The position numbers and the translations under genes were made by a program. The notes beneath the pieces are model-generated. The model was not told the origin of the DNA, made no database searches, and saw only the letters and a program-made list of their open reading frames with translations. Shown one piece after another: positions 1-7,376 of a stretch of 11,454 nt of DNA; positions within the stretch are counted from its first letter, which is position 1; the number at the start of each line of letters is the position of its first letter. The stretch is from JAEDES01 sp964616405 (lineage in GTDB: Bacteria; Bacillota_I; Bacilli_A; RF39; UBA660), in contig CAZTRE010000037.1 of assembly GCA_964616405.1 (NCBI GenBank), positions 1 through 11,454 of the forward strand, given 5' to 3'.

Positions 1-905
1 CCATTAATTATCCAACTATACAATAATTTCTTATTTTCATCATAATAATTCAATCTTACTATTTTTTTGCTTTTCTTAATTTTATTTATATCTTCTTTAG
101 ATAATTTACTATCAGCGTTTATTATTATATCTACATCATTTATCTTTCTATCTTTTAAGATAGCATCTAAATCTTCTAAATAATAACCTGACTTTCTAGT
201 GACCTTAATATTTATTTTATTTTGTTCTCCTGATTCAGAAGCAATTACTAGTTCGATATTATTTTCTCCAATTTGTAATTCATGAACTCCCAAACCAGTT
301 ATTTGTGATTTTTTATCTTCTGCTTCAGCCTTTATATTTACACTAGAAACATTATTAGCAACAGTTAATGTGTAATTATTATTATCTACCTTTACTACCT
401 GATAACCATCAATACTTAAGTTTTTTATATTATTATTTCTTGATAGATTATTTCCGGGTTTATTAGAATTTGAAGGTGGATTTGGCCTTGGACTTGGTGT
501 TGGGATTGGAGTTGGGGTTGGAGTTGGTTTTGCAACAACATTAACAGTTACTGTTCTAGTTTGTCCTGCTAAATCTTCTCCATCAAAAGTTGCCGCATCT
601 ATTATAAGAGTTATCGTGGTTGTTCCTACACTATTTCCAGTAACGGTTACTACTCCTGTTTTGGTTTGTTTTTCATCAACCATTCCGGTTCCCCATTCAC
701 CAATATTAACTGCTGCTACACTACTATTATTTGATCTTATTGAAACATCACCAATGGTATTGTAAGCAGTTATTCTAAAAGTTTGTGAACTACCCTGCTC
801 AATTGTTAAATAACCAGGAGAAGCCGAAACATATCCCTCAGCAAAAACTTTAATAGGACACAACACAAATAATACCAATAAAATACTATATAAAATTTTT
901 TTCAT
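1..905 (-). CDS. Exported Ig-like / cadherin-like surface protein, partial (3' end beyond window)
   Basis: The reading frame opens at ATG 905 and is uninterrupted to the left edge, giving 301 codons without a stop. Residues 1-22 form a signal peptide (KK, hydrophobic core, likely cleavage after KVFA). Residues 24-124 look like a bacterial Ig-like (BIG2-type) domain, with the late G-T-T-T-I-T-L strand usual in that fold. Residues 126-143 are a Pro-Thr/Ser linker. Residues 158-238 match the cadherin-like beta-sandwich pattern (NLSIDGY, NNYTLTV, IGENNIELVI, NKINIKVTRK). From 240 a further lysine-rich domain begins and is cut. A strong SD (AGAGGTGG, 913-920) lies in the end of the protease gene, and the start overlaps the protease stop as TAATG, so translation is probably coupled. 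The role is inferred to be extracellular adhesion or scaffolding; no enzymatic motif is visible. Whether a wall or membrane anchor follows cannot be seen. Confidence 0.88.
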   Translation of the reverse strand, partial: MKKILYSILLVLFVLCPIKVFAEGYVSASPGYLTIEQGSSQTFRITAYNTIGDVSIRSNNSSVAAVNIGEWGTGMVDEKQTKTGVVTVTGNSVGTTTITLIIDAATFDGEDLAGQTRTVTVNVVAKPTPTPTPIPTPSPRPNPPSNSNKPGNNLSRNNNIKNLSIDGYQVVKVDNNNYTLTVANNVSSVNIKAEAEDKKSQITGLGVHELQIGENNIELVIASESGEQNKINIKVTRKSGYYLEDLDAILKDRKINDVDIIINADSKLSKEDINKIKKSKKIVRLNYYDENKKLLYSWIIN

Positions 906-3900
906 TAATTAGCCACCTCTTTTAATTCTTTAATTTTATTATATATTTTTACATAATCTAAATAGGTAACATTCCCATCACCAGATATATCTGCTGCCAA
1001 CAAATATTCATTAACCAATAATTTTTTACTAGTTTCGGGATGCTTTGTTTTTTGAATATGATTATAAACATTTACATAATCCAAATAATTTATTTTTCCA
1101 TCACCATTTGTATCACCAGAAACAGCATTAGTTAATTCTGCATAGATATTTTGCCCTCTATATATTTTAGTTTTTCCACCAGTATATAAAACTTTTTTAC
1201 TGTCTATAGTCTTATATTCAACATCAATGGTATAGCCATCTAACAATTCTATATTCCGTTTATAATCTTCAACTAATGTATTTATCCCAATATTACTAAT
1301 ATAATTATTGTTTTCATCATAATGATATTCATGAATAACATATGGATCGCCCTCACCCCATTGAGCATAAAGTGTTATATTATCCGTTAAGGATACCAAT
1401 TGTTCATTTGTATAAAATGCGCCCGTTCCATCAGCCTTTGTATTCCATCCTGTAAATTTAAATCCAGCTTTTGTAAATGTATTTTTGCTTAACTTTGTTG
1501 ATACATTATATGAAACCAATTGTGGTATCATTTTCCCCAAACCACCATTAGAATTAAATGTAACTGTATATTTATTTGCTTCCCATTGCGCATAAACTAC
1601 TAAATTGTTACTAATCATCATTTGATATTCATCTGTATAAGATGTACCTGTTCCATCGGCTTTAGTATTCCATCCTGTAAATGTATATCCTGTTCTTGTA
1701 AAAGTGTTTTTATTTAACTTTGTTATAATTGCATCAGGTATTCCTTGTGTAGTAAAGTTAATAGTTCCATCATTTGCATAAAAGGTAATTATATATTTAC
1801 TTTCTGCTTCCCATTGTGCATATAAAGTTTGACTTTCAGAAAATTTTACCCATTGTCCATCCCTATAAGATGTGCCTGTTCCGTCTGCCTTTGTATTCCA
1901 TCCCGTAAATATATACCCCGCTTTTGTAAATAAGTTATTTTTAATTTTATTATTCTTTATAACATCCTCATTATAATCACCATTGCTCCAACTTCTTGGA
2001 TGGGGTTCTATATTAATACTCGTCATTGTTCCTGTTCCACCATTTGCATCAAAACTGATAGTTACATAATTATCAGTCCATGTTCCATATACCATAATTT
2101 TTGTATTATTGAATACTGAATTCTTTAAAATATCGGATACTTTTTGGCTCATTTTATCTTGTTCATAGTGTAACCAATCATTACTTCCTATTTTGATTTC
2201 CCATTCTTTAAACACATAGTTATCTTTAGTAAATTTATTTATTGGAAATTCAATAATATCATCATATCCATAGTATTCAGACTCCATTGTTCCTTTAATA
2301 CAATTTGAACAATAGCTTTCTTGTCCCTTATATACCACTTCAACATTTAATTTTTCTGTTGACCACTGAGCATATAATTCCATATCATGATAAACCAAAA
2401 CTCCATCATCAACATTATAAGATATACCTGTTCCATCCGCTTTTGTATTCCAACTTTTTATATAATATCCATTGTTATAGAAATCCGCATTACCATCTAA
2501 ATCCTTAAATTTGGATATTCCTCTATCCGTAGCAGAATAGTCATAATAATAGTCAGTACCATTATTAGCATGTAATCTCACATTTGACTTTGTCTTTTTG
2601 CTATCGGTGTTAAATTTTATTGGAAATGAATTAATAACTTCATCTTTATAAACAATCTCCATCGTCCAAGTTTCACCGAGCTCATCTCTTATACTAAAAT
2701 TAACATTGAAATTATTGGATTCTCCTTCAAATTCTGCGGTCGCTATGTCACCTTCATAATGGATGTTTCGCTCACCAAAATAATTTGCAACAACATCATT
2801 TTTCCTTAATCTATAGCTAAGTTCCGCATATTGTGGCAGATTTTTCAAATATGAATTCATTGTAACATCCCAACTATAAATATCATGATAAATATTATGA
2901 TATAAATCAATATATAACGGATTATCATCTGATAAAGGTCTTGAATCATCATAAGCCTTACTCGAATATGTTATTGCATATGAATCCTTATCAACATTTG
3001 ATGTAAAAACGGAAATTGAATCATTATAGAATTTACTACCATCCGTACTTTCAATTTTAACTGAAAACTTATTATTATTTAATACTATATTCTTACTAGA
3101 TAAATCAACCGTGTAAACACCAACTTCATTACTAGTAATAGTTGCTGCATTATTATATTGCTTATCACCTGATATAATAGATAAATTATAATTGCCAGTT
3201 TTTGAAGCAGTTAGAAATTTTATTTTTTCTATTTTTTCCGATTTAATATTATTCGTATCAAATTCATCTATTTGATTAGTTACACTGGCCATTCCATTAG
3301 ATAATTTTCTATCTATCCACGGATTAGAATGATAATTGTTATCCCAAGTACGATTTTCCATTTCAGAAATAGATGTGGTAAATCCAATTGATAATCTTGT
3401 AGAATCATAAGTTAAATAAACATATTTATATTCACTTGCTTCATCAGTATCATCTCCCCAAGAATTTCTTAATATCCAAGCACCTTTTCCTTGAGTTAAT
3501 TGTCCCAAACTACAACTATTATTTTTTACAGGATAGTGTTTTTCCCCTGCATCGCAATATGCATATTCATAATCATCATCCCAACCAATAATCTGCATTG
3601 CATGACCTTGATCTTTATTTAAGGAATTATTTACACAATCATCTGTTTTAATTGCCTTAGTACCATCTATATTACTAAAACCACATGTTGATTTAGGTGA
3701 ATATGTTCCAACAAAAGGTCCACCATATTTCATAATATAATTTTTTACATCAGATACGTAACTATCTATTACTTCTTCCGAAACATCATTCTCATTAATT
3801 ATGGGCATTTGAATTGTGGAATTTACTTCATATAACGATTTATCATATCCCATAATATCTTTAGGCCACTTAGGATTATTTTCCTCCGTCCATGGCAATA

Positions 3901-4618
3901 CACTCTCATCCGTTAAAGATAGCCCATTTGACATAATAATTGATGAAGTAAAGAAATTACCTCCCTCGCCAAGTTTGCGACTACCATTATCTGAATTTCC
4001 CCAAGTCTTCCAAGAGCAATTTCCACTACAACTAATCCAAGAAGCATCTCTAACTAAATAATCTGTTGCTGTAGCATAATCCATTTGTCTAATAGAAAAC
4101 TTTGGGGTTTTATCACTAAATGATTGTCCATTTTGTTTCATTAAAAACGTTTCAACATTTTCAATTGAAGCAAACGCCCAACATATTCCTGTACTCCCTT
4201 GATTTTTAACTGATGAAACATAATTTTTTCCCTCTATATCTCTTAAATCATAAGAAGATGGCAATGTTGGAGTTGAATAACTATTGCTTACTTCATAATC
4301 TAGTACATATACATCAGGGATCAACTCAACATTTCCCTTTTCTTCATCACTTAATTTTAGATATTCAATATATTTAGGATTAAGATATGGTTCATTTTCC
4401 TTCTTATTCTTTTCCGTAAGAACAATTTCCCCGGTTTTATTATACACATCTTTAATATAATTCTTAGCTTCTAACGGTAAATAAGAATATGATTTACTTT
4501 CCAAAACATAATTTATATTATTTTTTACATATGCATTAATTAAACAAAAAATAACTAATACAAAAACTATAACTAGAAAAGATAATCTCTTTACTATTTT
4601 TTTACTACTTAACTTCAT
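905..4618 (-). CDS. Secreted papain-like (C1A) cysteine protease with lectin-like domain, InlB repeats and C-terminal dockerin
   Basis: Numbering is from the upstream ATG at 4645. I prefer the in-frame ATG at 4618 (residue 10) because AGAGGTG (4630-4636) precedes it and MKLSSKKIVKR starts a normal signal sequence; the first ATG has no SD. Order: signal or anchor helix 21-38; linker or pro-region 40-125; C1A peptidase about 131-420 with oxyanion Gln149 (NQG), nucleophile Cys155 (GICWAFAS), His348 (DQGHAM) and Asn394 (RNSWG), so all catalytic residues are present; a beta-sandwich 430-560 resembling the lectin-like domain that follows clostridial C1 peptidases; an unassigned region 560-680; five InlB/Listeria-Bacteroides repeats 685-1097 (GWNTKADGTG, LYAQW); a small beta domain about 1100-1172; a type I dockerin 1176-1240 with two calcium loops (D1178/N1180/D1182/D1189 and D1219/S1221/D1223/D1230). 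It probably cleaves extracellular proteins and docks on a cohesin. No LPXTG is seen. It is coupled to the downstream Ig/cadherin gene. Confidence 0.92.
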   Translation of the reverse strand: MKLSSKKIVKRLSFLVIVFVLVIFCLINAYVKNNINYVLESKSYSYLPLEAKNYIKDVYNKTGEIVLTEKNKKENEPYLNPKYIEYLKLSDEEKGNVELIPDVYVLDYEVSNSYSTPTLPSSYDLRDIEGKNYVSSVKNQGSTGICWAFASIENVETFLMKQNGQSFSDKTPKFSIRQMDYATATDYLVRDASWISCSGNCSWKTWGNSDNGSRKLGEGGNFFTSSIIMSNGLSLTDESVLPWTEENNPKWPKDIMGYDKSLYEVNSTIQMPIINENDVSEEVIDSYVSDVKNYIMKYGGPFVGTYSPKSTCGFSNIDGTKAIKTDDCVNNSLNKDQGHAMQIIGWDDDYEYAYCDAGEKHYPVKNNSCSLGQLTQGKGAWILRNSWGDDTDEASEYKYVYLTYDSTRLSIGFTTSISEMENRTWDNNYHSNPWIDRKLSNGMASVTNQIDEFDTNNIKSEKIEKIKFLTASKTGNYNLSIISGDKQYNNAATITSNEVGVYTVDLSSKNIVLNNNKFSVKIESTDGSKFYNDSISVFTSNVDKDSYAITYSSKAYDDSRPLSDDNPLYIDLYHNIYHDIYSWDVTMNSYLKNLPQYAELSYRLRKNDVVANYFGERNIHYEGDIATAEFEGESNNFNVNFSIRDELGETWTMEIVYKDEVINSFPIKFNTDSKKTKSNVRLHANNGTDYYYDYSATDRGISKFKDLDGNADFYNNGYYIKSWNTKADGTGISYNVDDGVLVYHDMELYAQWSTEKLNVEVVYKGQESYCSNCIKGTMESEYYGYDDIIEFPINKFTKDNYVFKEWEIKIGSNDWLHYEQDKMSQKVSDILKNSVFNNTKIMVYGTWTDNYVTISFDANGGTGTMTSINIEPHPRSWSNGDYNEDVIKNNKIKNNLFTKAGYIFTGWNTKADGTGTSYRDGQWVKFSESQTLYAQWEAESKYIITFYANDGTINFTTQGIPDAIITKLNKNTFTRTGYTFTGWNTKADGTGTSYTDEYQMMISNNLVVYAQWEANKYTVTFNSNGGLGKMIPQLVSYNVSTKLSKNTFTKAGFKFTGWNTKADGTGAFYTNEQLVSLTDNITLYAQWGEGDPYVIHEYHYDENNNYISNIGINTLVEDYKRNIELLDGYTIDVEYKTIDSKKVLYTGGKTKIYRGQNIYAELTNAVSGDTNGDGKINYLDYVNVYNHIQKTKHPETSKKLLVNEYLLAADISGDGNVTYLDYVKIYNKIKELKEVAN
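1355..2593 (-). repeat. Five tandem InlB / Listeria-Bacteroides repeats inside the protease gene
   Basis: Five units of roughly 75-90 codons occupy residues 685-1097. Units 1, 3, 4 and 5 carry WNTKADGTG (near residues 732, 916, 992 and 1067), and their DNA is close to identical over about 30 bases around each motif (near 1420, 1650, 1870 and 2430). Unit 2 is divergent (EWEIKIGSNDW). Each unit ends in an aromatic motif such as LYAQW or VYGTW. The motif spacing of 75-76 residues between the last three units suggests recent duplication. Confidence 0.85.
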
Positions 4619-4660
4619 ACTTCCTAAAACACCTCTATCCTTCATACTACTTTCATATCC

Positions 4661-4689
4661 ATCTTACCACAATTTGGACATTGTGTCCA
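4661..4689 (-). promoter_or_regulatory. Probable promoter of the protease operon
   Basis: On the minus strand a -35 TGGACA (4684-4689, 5 of 6 to TTGACA) is followed by a 17-base spacer and -10 TAAGAT (4661-4666). The -10 is preceded by TGG, an extended -10 element. Transcription would begin near 4654, leaving a leader of about 35 bases to the ATG at 4618. The -35 is half of the operator at 4675-4689, so a bound regulator should block it. Confidence 0.55.
4675..4689. promoter_or_regulatory. Operator 1, TGGACA-TTG-TGTCCA palindrome
   Basis: This is a 15-bp inverted repeat with perfect 6-bp arms centred at 4682. It has the same half-sites as the second palindrome 25 bp away, lies between the XRE gene and the divergent protease, and overlaps the -35 of the protease promoter. 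Two copies of one dyad beside an XRE gene are best explained as that regulator's binding sites. This is inference from arrangement only. Confidence 0.7.
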
Positions 4690-4699
4690 TATATTTTAG

Positions 4700-4714
4700 T
4701 GGACAATTTGTCCA
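4700..4714. promoter_or_regulatory. Operator 2, TGGACA-ATT-TGTCCA palindrome
   Basis: This is a 15-bp dyad with perfect 7-bp arms about one central base at 4707, sharing TGGACA/TGTCCA with operator 1. Its right end touches CATAAT (4713-4718), a possible -10 of the XRE gene that would start transcription near 4725. The site is therefore placed to give autoregulation. No good -35 was found for that promoter. Confidence 0.7.
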
Positions 4715-4739
4715 TAATATAAATAGGATGGTGATAGTA

Positions 4740-4991
4740 ATGAAACATAGTGACAATTACTATTTTGACATTATAAGATACAACATTAAAAAATACCGCG
4801 AAGCATCCGGATTAACCCAGCAACAGTTGGCTGATAGAGCGGGAATTACTATGAACTACGTCGCAAAGATTGAGAGCAAAAAAATGCAACGTGGCTTTAC
4901 AATAGTAATTTTGGGTAGAATTGCAGACGCTTTAAACATCGATATTAAAGAACTATTTAATCCCATAGACGAAGATGACCTTACTAATTGA
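4740..4991 (+). CDS. XRE-family helix-turn-helix transcriptional regulator
   Basis: This is an 83-aa protein that is almost entirely one XRE/Cro-C1 HTH domain. Residues about 12-68 include IRYNIKKYREASGLTQQQLA, then AGITMNYVAKIESKKMQRG as the recognition region, and IADALNIDIKELF at the end. ATG 4740 is chosen because AGGATGGTGAT (4726-4736) lies just before it. An in-frame TTG at 4674 would extend the frame through both palindromic operators and lacks an SD. The gene is divergent from the protease operon and has no sensor domain, so it probably dimerises on the two TGGACA-N3-TGTCCA sites to control itself and the protease. Whether it is repressor only, and what relieves it, cannot be read. 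Its sequence looks somewhat richer in G+C than its neighbours. It ends in a hairpin terminator. Confidence 0.93.
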   Translation: MKHSDNYYFDIIRYNIKKYREASGLTQQQLADRAGITMNYVAKIESKKMQRGFTIVILGRIADALNIDIKELFNPIDEDDLTN

Positions 4992-5012
4992 TAGTAAAGT
5001 CTTTTTTATTTT
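4977..5012 (+). terminator. Rho-independent terminator of the XRE gene
   Basis: GAC-C-TTACTA pairs with TAGTAA-A-GTC across a 5-base loop (4987-4991), a 9-bp stem with one C/A mismatch. It is followed by CTTTTTTATTTT. The TGA stop (4989-4991) lies in the loop, so the last codons form the upstream arm. Confidence 0.8.
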
Positions 5013-5057
5013 ATCACTCCTATGTATAACAAACATTAAAGTATTAATACCGTTAAC

Positions 5058-5091
5058 AAAAACAAAAACTACTAATCATTCTGATCAGTAG
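5058..5091 (-). terminator. Rho-independent terminator of the priA-fmt operon
   Basis: On the minus strand CTACTGATCA (5082-5091) pairs with TGATTAGTAG (5069-5078) over a GAA loop, a 10-bp stem with one G-U pair. It is followed by TTTTTGTTTTT. The downstream arm contains the TAG stop of the 189-aa gene. It faces the XRE terminator, so the two convergent transcripts are separated. Confidence 0.82.
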
Positions 5092-5641
5092 CCTCACTTT
5101 TCTCTTGATTTAACTTTTCCTTTAATTCTTTATCATGATATTTAACTGCCTCTTCTAACTTCTTTATTTTTTTAAAATTAGTCGCATAAGCTCTACCATC
5201 TTCTAAAACATAAACAGTTACTTTTAAAGATTTTAAATGACTATAAGGGTTTCCTCTTAATGGCCCCGCTACAAAGCGAGCCAAACAATTAGTATATGGA
5301 TTCATATACTCTATAACCAAATTAATATCATCTATATCCTCAAAATCATCATTAGCATAATTATAAGCTTCATCAATTTTCATTCCTCTAATTATGCCTT
5401 CACATTTTTTCCCATACTTTTTAAAATAACTTTTTTCTTTTGTAATTATATAAGTTTTAATGCCCAGTACAAGAAAAAATATCGAAATAACAATTAAGAT
5501 CTCTAACATCAACATTAAATCAGAAATGATAATTCCAAGTATCAATAAACATATACTCACAATAATTGAGTAAATCGTAAATTTCTTATTATAAAAACTA
5601 AAGTGTTCTTTTTCATAACCGAAATCTATTATCTTATTCAT
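5072..5641 (-). CDS. Two-helix membrane protein of unknown function
   Basis: This is a 189-aa protein starting MNKIIDFGYEKEHF at 5641. That ATG follows GAGGTGA by about 6 bases; the in-frame ATGs at 5662 and 5647 lack an SD or lie inside it. Two adjacent hydrophobic helices (about 22-40 and 42-62) are joined by a very short acidic turn. A soluble domain of about 125 residues follows, probably cytosolic, with alternating beta strands (INLVIEYMNP, LKVTVYV, RAYATNF), a GPLRGNP loop and a charged Lys/Glu-rich tail. The layout of a helical hairpin plus a small beta domain is like DUF3592-type membrane proteins, but this is only a resemblance. It is the last gene of the operon, 38 bases after the 244-aa gene, and its stop is part of the terminator. 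No catalytic motif is visible. Confidence 0.82.
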   Translation of the reverse strand: MNKIIDFGYEKEHFSFYNKKFTIYSIIVSICLLILGIIISDLMLMLEILIVISIFFLVLGIKTYIITKEKSYFKKYGKKCEGIIRGMKIDEAYNYANDDFEDIDDINLVIEYMNPYTNCLARFVAGPLRGNPYSHLKSLKVTVYVLEDGRAYATNFKKIKKLEEAVKYHDKELKEKLNQEKSEATDQND

Positions 5642-5679
5642 CCTCATCACCTCTATTAACATATTGTATCATAAATCAT

Positions 5680-6414
5680 CTATTGTAATGGGCTCTTAAT
5701 CTCCTCAATTTCACCATAAAGTTCATAATTCAAAGTAATTGACATACTATTTACACAATGGTTTTTAACTTTACAATAGCTATTTAACACAAACTTGACA
5801 GATTCAACATAGTTGTTTTCATCAACACTAATTATAATTTCATTAGGCTCCTCTTCTATATCAATATCTTTATTCTCTAAAATCGCACAGATTGTTGCCG
5901 AACTAATATTATAATTATATACATCTTTTCCACTTTCATAACTAGTATTTGAAATATAAGTTGCCTTACTGACTAATTCTTTAATATTTTCAATATCCAT
6001 AAATTCTTCATATTGATATGGTCTATCAGTCTTGATCCAAACTCCACCTGTATTGGTAAAATAATTACCATTTTCCCCATAAAACTCAACTAAATTTGGA
6101 CAAGTAACTTTCTCTTTCTTACCGGTTTTAATACCTACGTATGAAGAAGATACCCCATCAATATCTATTTTATAATTAAACTTATAGTTATTACTTTCAA
6201 TACTCGCAAAACTAAATCTATTTTCTATACCAGTTTCGTAATGATTTTCTCCATCACTCGCGACCCTTTCTCCCGTTCTAGCCGCGATCGCAATTATTAA
6301 AAAGAAGATAAAGTAAAATCCAAAAAAAGCAACCGCTTTACCTCTTGGCGTTGATAATAATTCTTTTAATCCAAATTTTCCACTGTTTTCACGCTCTTCT
6401 TTTTTCCTCATCAT
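5680..6414 (-). CDS. Single-pass membrane protein with extracellular domain, unknown function
   Basis: This is a 244-aa protein. Its ATG overlaps the fmt stop (ATGA, 6411-6414), so translation is probably coupled; a second ATG follows at once and may be used instead. About 25 basic and charged residues precede one hydrophobic helix (27-45, FFGFYFIFFLIIAIAA), giving a signal-anchor with the remainder outside. The outer domain is beta-rich and acidic: a strand rich in N/Y/K (NNYKFNYKIDIDG), repeated aromatic turns, YNYNIS, EIIISVDENNYVESVKFVLN, and three cysteines (one near residue 105 and a late pair in SYCKVKNHC) that could form a disulfide. Antiparallel strands followed by a short helix resemble LolA/LppX-like lipid-binding folds, but there is no lipobox and the resemblance is weak. 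Position in the priA-fmt operon does not reveal its job. Confidence 0.82.
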   Translation of the reverse strand: MMRKKEERENSGKFGLKELLSTPRGKAVAFFGFYFIFFLIIAIAARTGERVASDGENHYETGIENRFSFASIESNNYKFNYKIDIDGVSSSYVGIKTGKKEKVTCPNLVEFYGENGNYFTNTGGVWIKTDRPYQYEEFMDIENIKELVSKATYISNTSYESGKDVYNYNISSATICAILENKDIDIEEEPNEIIISVDENNYVESVKFVLNSYCKVKNHCVNSMSITLNYELYGEIEEIKSPLQ

Positions 6415-7346
6415 TCAAATACCTTTCCTATTAACTCATCCTTATTAACGCCATTTAGATAACTACTAGCAGCCATTCTTTTCTTTCCAAATGGTTTAAT
6501 ATCCGTTAAAATGATTTCCCCGTCCCCAGTTGCTACTCCAAGGCCGTCTTTATATATATTAGTAATTACACCTGGTTCATTATTAACTTTATCTAAGCCA
6601 AGTCTTGCACCATATATTTTCATCTCTTTAAAATCTAAAACAGCATTAGCTCCTGGCACTGGAGATAACCCTCGTACCAAATTAAAAACTTCACGTCTAC
6701 TCTTACTAAAATCAATGTGTTCTTCTTCTCTTTTTATATTAAAACCAAAAGTAACTTCATCCTCATTTTGCTTAGTTCGTTTATTTGTTCCAGCAATTAT
6801 ACTTGGCAAAGTTTCTAATAATAATTCTTTACCCATTAAACTTAAACGATCATGTAAACTTTCTAGATTATCGCTATCTTCAATTATCGTTTCACTTTGA
6901 CTAATAATATCTCCACTATCCATCTTAACATCCATATACATTATTGTTATACCGGTCTTATCATGACCTTCAATAATTGATTTATGAATAGGCGCTCCTC
7001 CTCTTAACTTTGGTAAAAGGGAAGCATGAACATTAATACAACCAAGTCTCGGATAATCCAATATGGCTTTAGGAATTATTTGTCCATATGCACAAGTAAC
7101 AATAATATCTGGATTAAGTGATAGTATCTCTTCATAATCATTTCTTATTTTTTCTGGTTGAAATACCAAAATATTATTTTTAATAGCCACCTCTTTAATT
7201 GGTGTATTAACTAATATCTGATGTCTACCCACTCTCTTATCAGGTTGAGAAACTACTCCCACAACATCATAATTTTCAATTAATCCCTCTAAAATAGGTA
7301 CTGCAAAATCTGGAGTCCCCATAAAAACTACTTTTGTCTTATTCAT
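6411..7346 (-). CDS. fmt: Methionyl-tRNA formyltransferase
   Basis: This enzyme transfers a formyl group from 10-formyltetrahydrofolate to Met-tRNA(fMet) in the cytosol, producing the initiator fMet-tRNA. The 311-aa length is normal for the family. The N-terminal formyltransferase fold shows MGTPDFAVPILEGL (9-22), the QPDKRVGR loop (34-41) involved in tRNA contact, AYGQIIP (86-92) and INVHASLLPKLRGGAPI (104-120). Catalytic Asn105, His107 and Asp143 (KMDSGDI) are all present. The C-terminal barrel domain that binds the tRNA starts around 205 and contains IDFSKSRREVFNLVRGLSPVPGA. The start is supported by an SD GGGGG eight bases upstream. It sits 30 bases after the 389-aa gene and overlaps the next gene by 4 bases. 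def, often just upstream of fmt in Firmicutes, is not in this window. Confidence 0.98.
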   Translation of the reverse strand: MNKTKVVFMGTPDFAVPILEGLIENYDVVGVVSQPDKRVGRHQILVNTPIKEVAIKNNILVFQPEKIRNDYEEILSLNPDIIVTCAYGQIIPKAILDYPRLGCINVHASLLPKLRGGAPIHKSIIEGHDKTGITIMYMDVKMDSGDIISQSETIIEDSDNLESLHDRLSLMGKELLLETLPSIIAGTNKRTKQNEDEVTFGFNIKREEEHIDFSKSRREVFNLVRGLSPVPGANAVLDFKEMKIYGARLGLDKVNNEPGVITNIYKDGLGVATGDGEIILTDIKPFGKKRMAASSYLNGVNKDELIGKVFE

Positions 7347-7376
7347 TTAATAAGCCCCCTATCAAAATATTTATAT

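Noticed and set aside
2305..2508. Plus-strand 67-codon open frame within the protease gene
   Set aside because: It lies antisense to the InlB repeats, has no SD, and encodes a His/Tyr/Pro-rich sequence typical of the reverse of AT-rich coding DNA.
1355..2593. CRISPR-like array suggested by the regularly spaced repeated DNA
   Set aside because: The repeats are in frame, encode WNTKADGTG units of a protein domain, and the spacers are related to each other.
3816..4061. Plus-strand 81-codon open frame antisense to the peptidase domain
   Set aside because: It is the shadow of a strongly conserved catalytic domain, has no start signal and resembles no family.
4674..4739. Upstream TTG extension of the XRE protein (22 residues)
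   Set aside because: It would place both palindromic operators inside coding sequence and lacks an SD, whereas ATG 4740 has one.
6511..6900. Plus-strand 129-codon open frame antisense to fmt
   Set aside because: fmt is unambiguous on the other strand; this frame is Ser/Lys/Leu-rich and has no SD or promoter.
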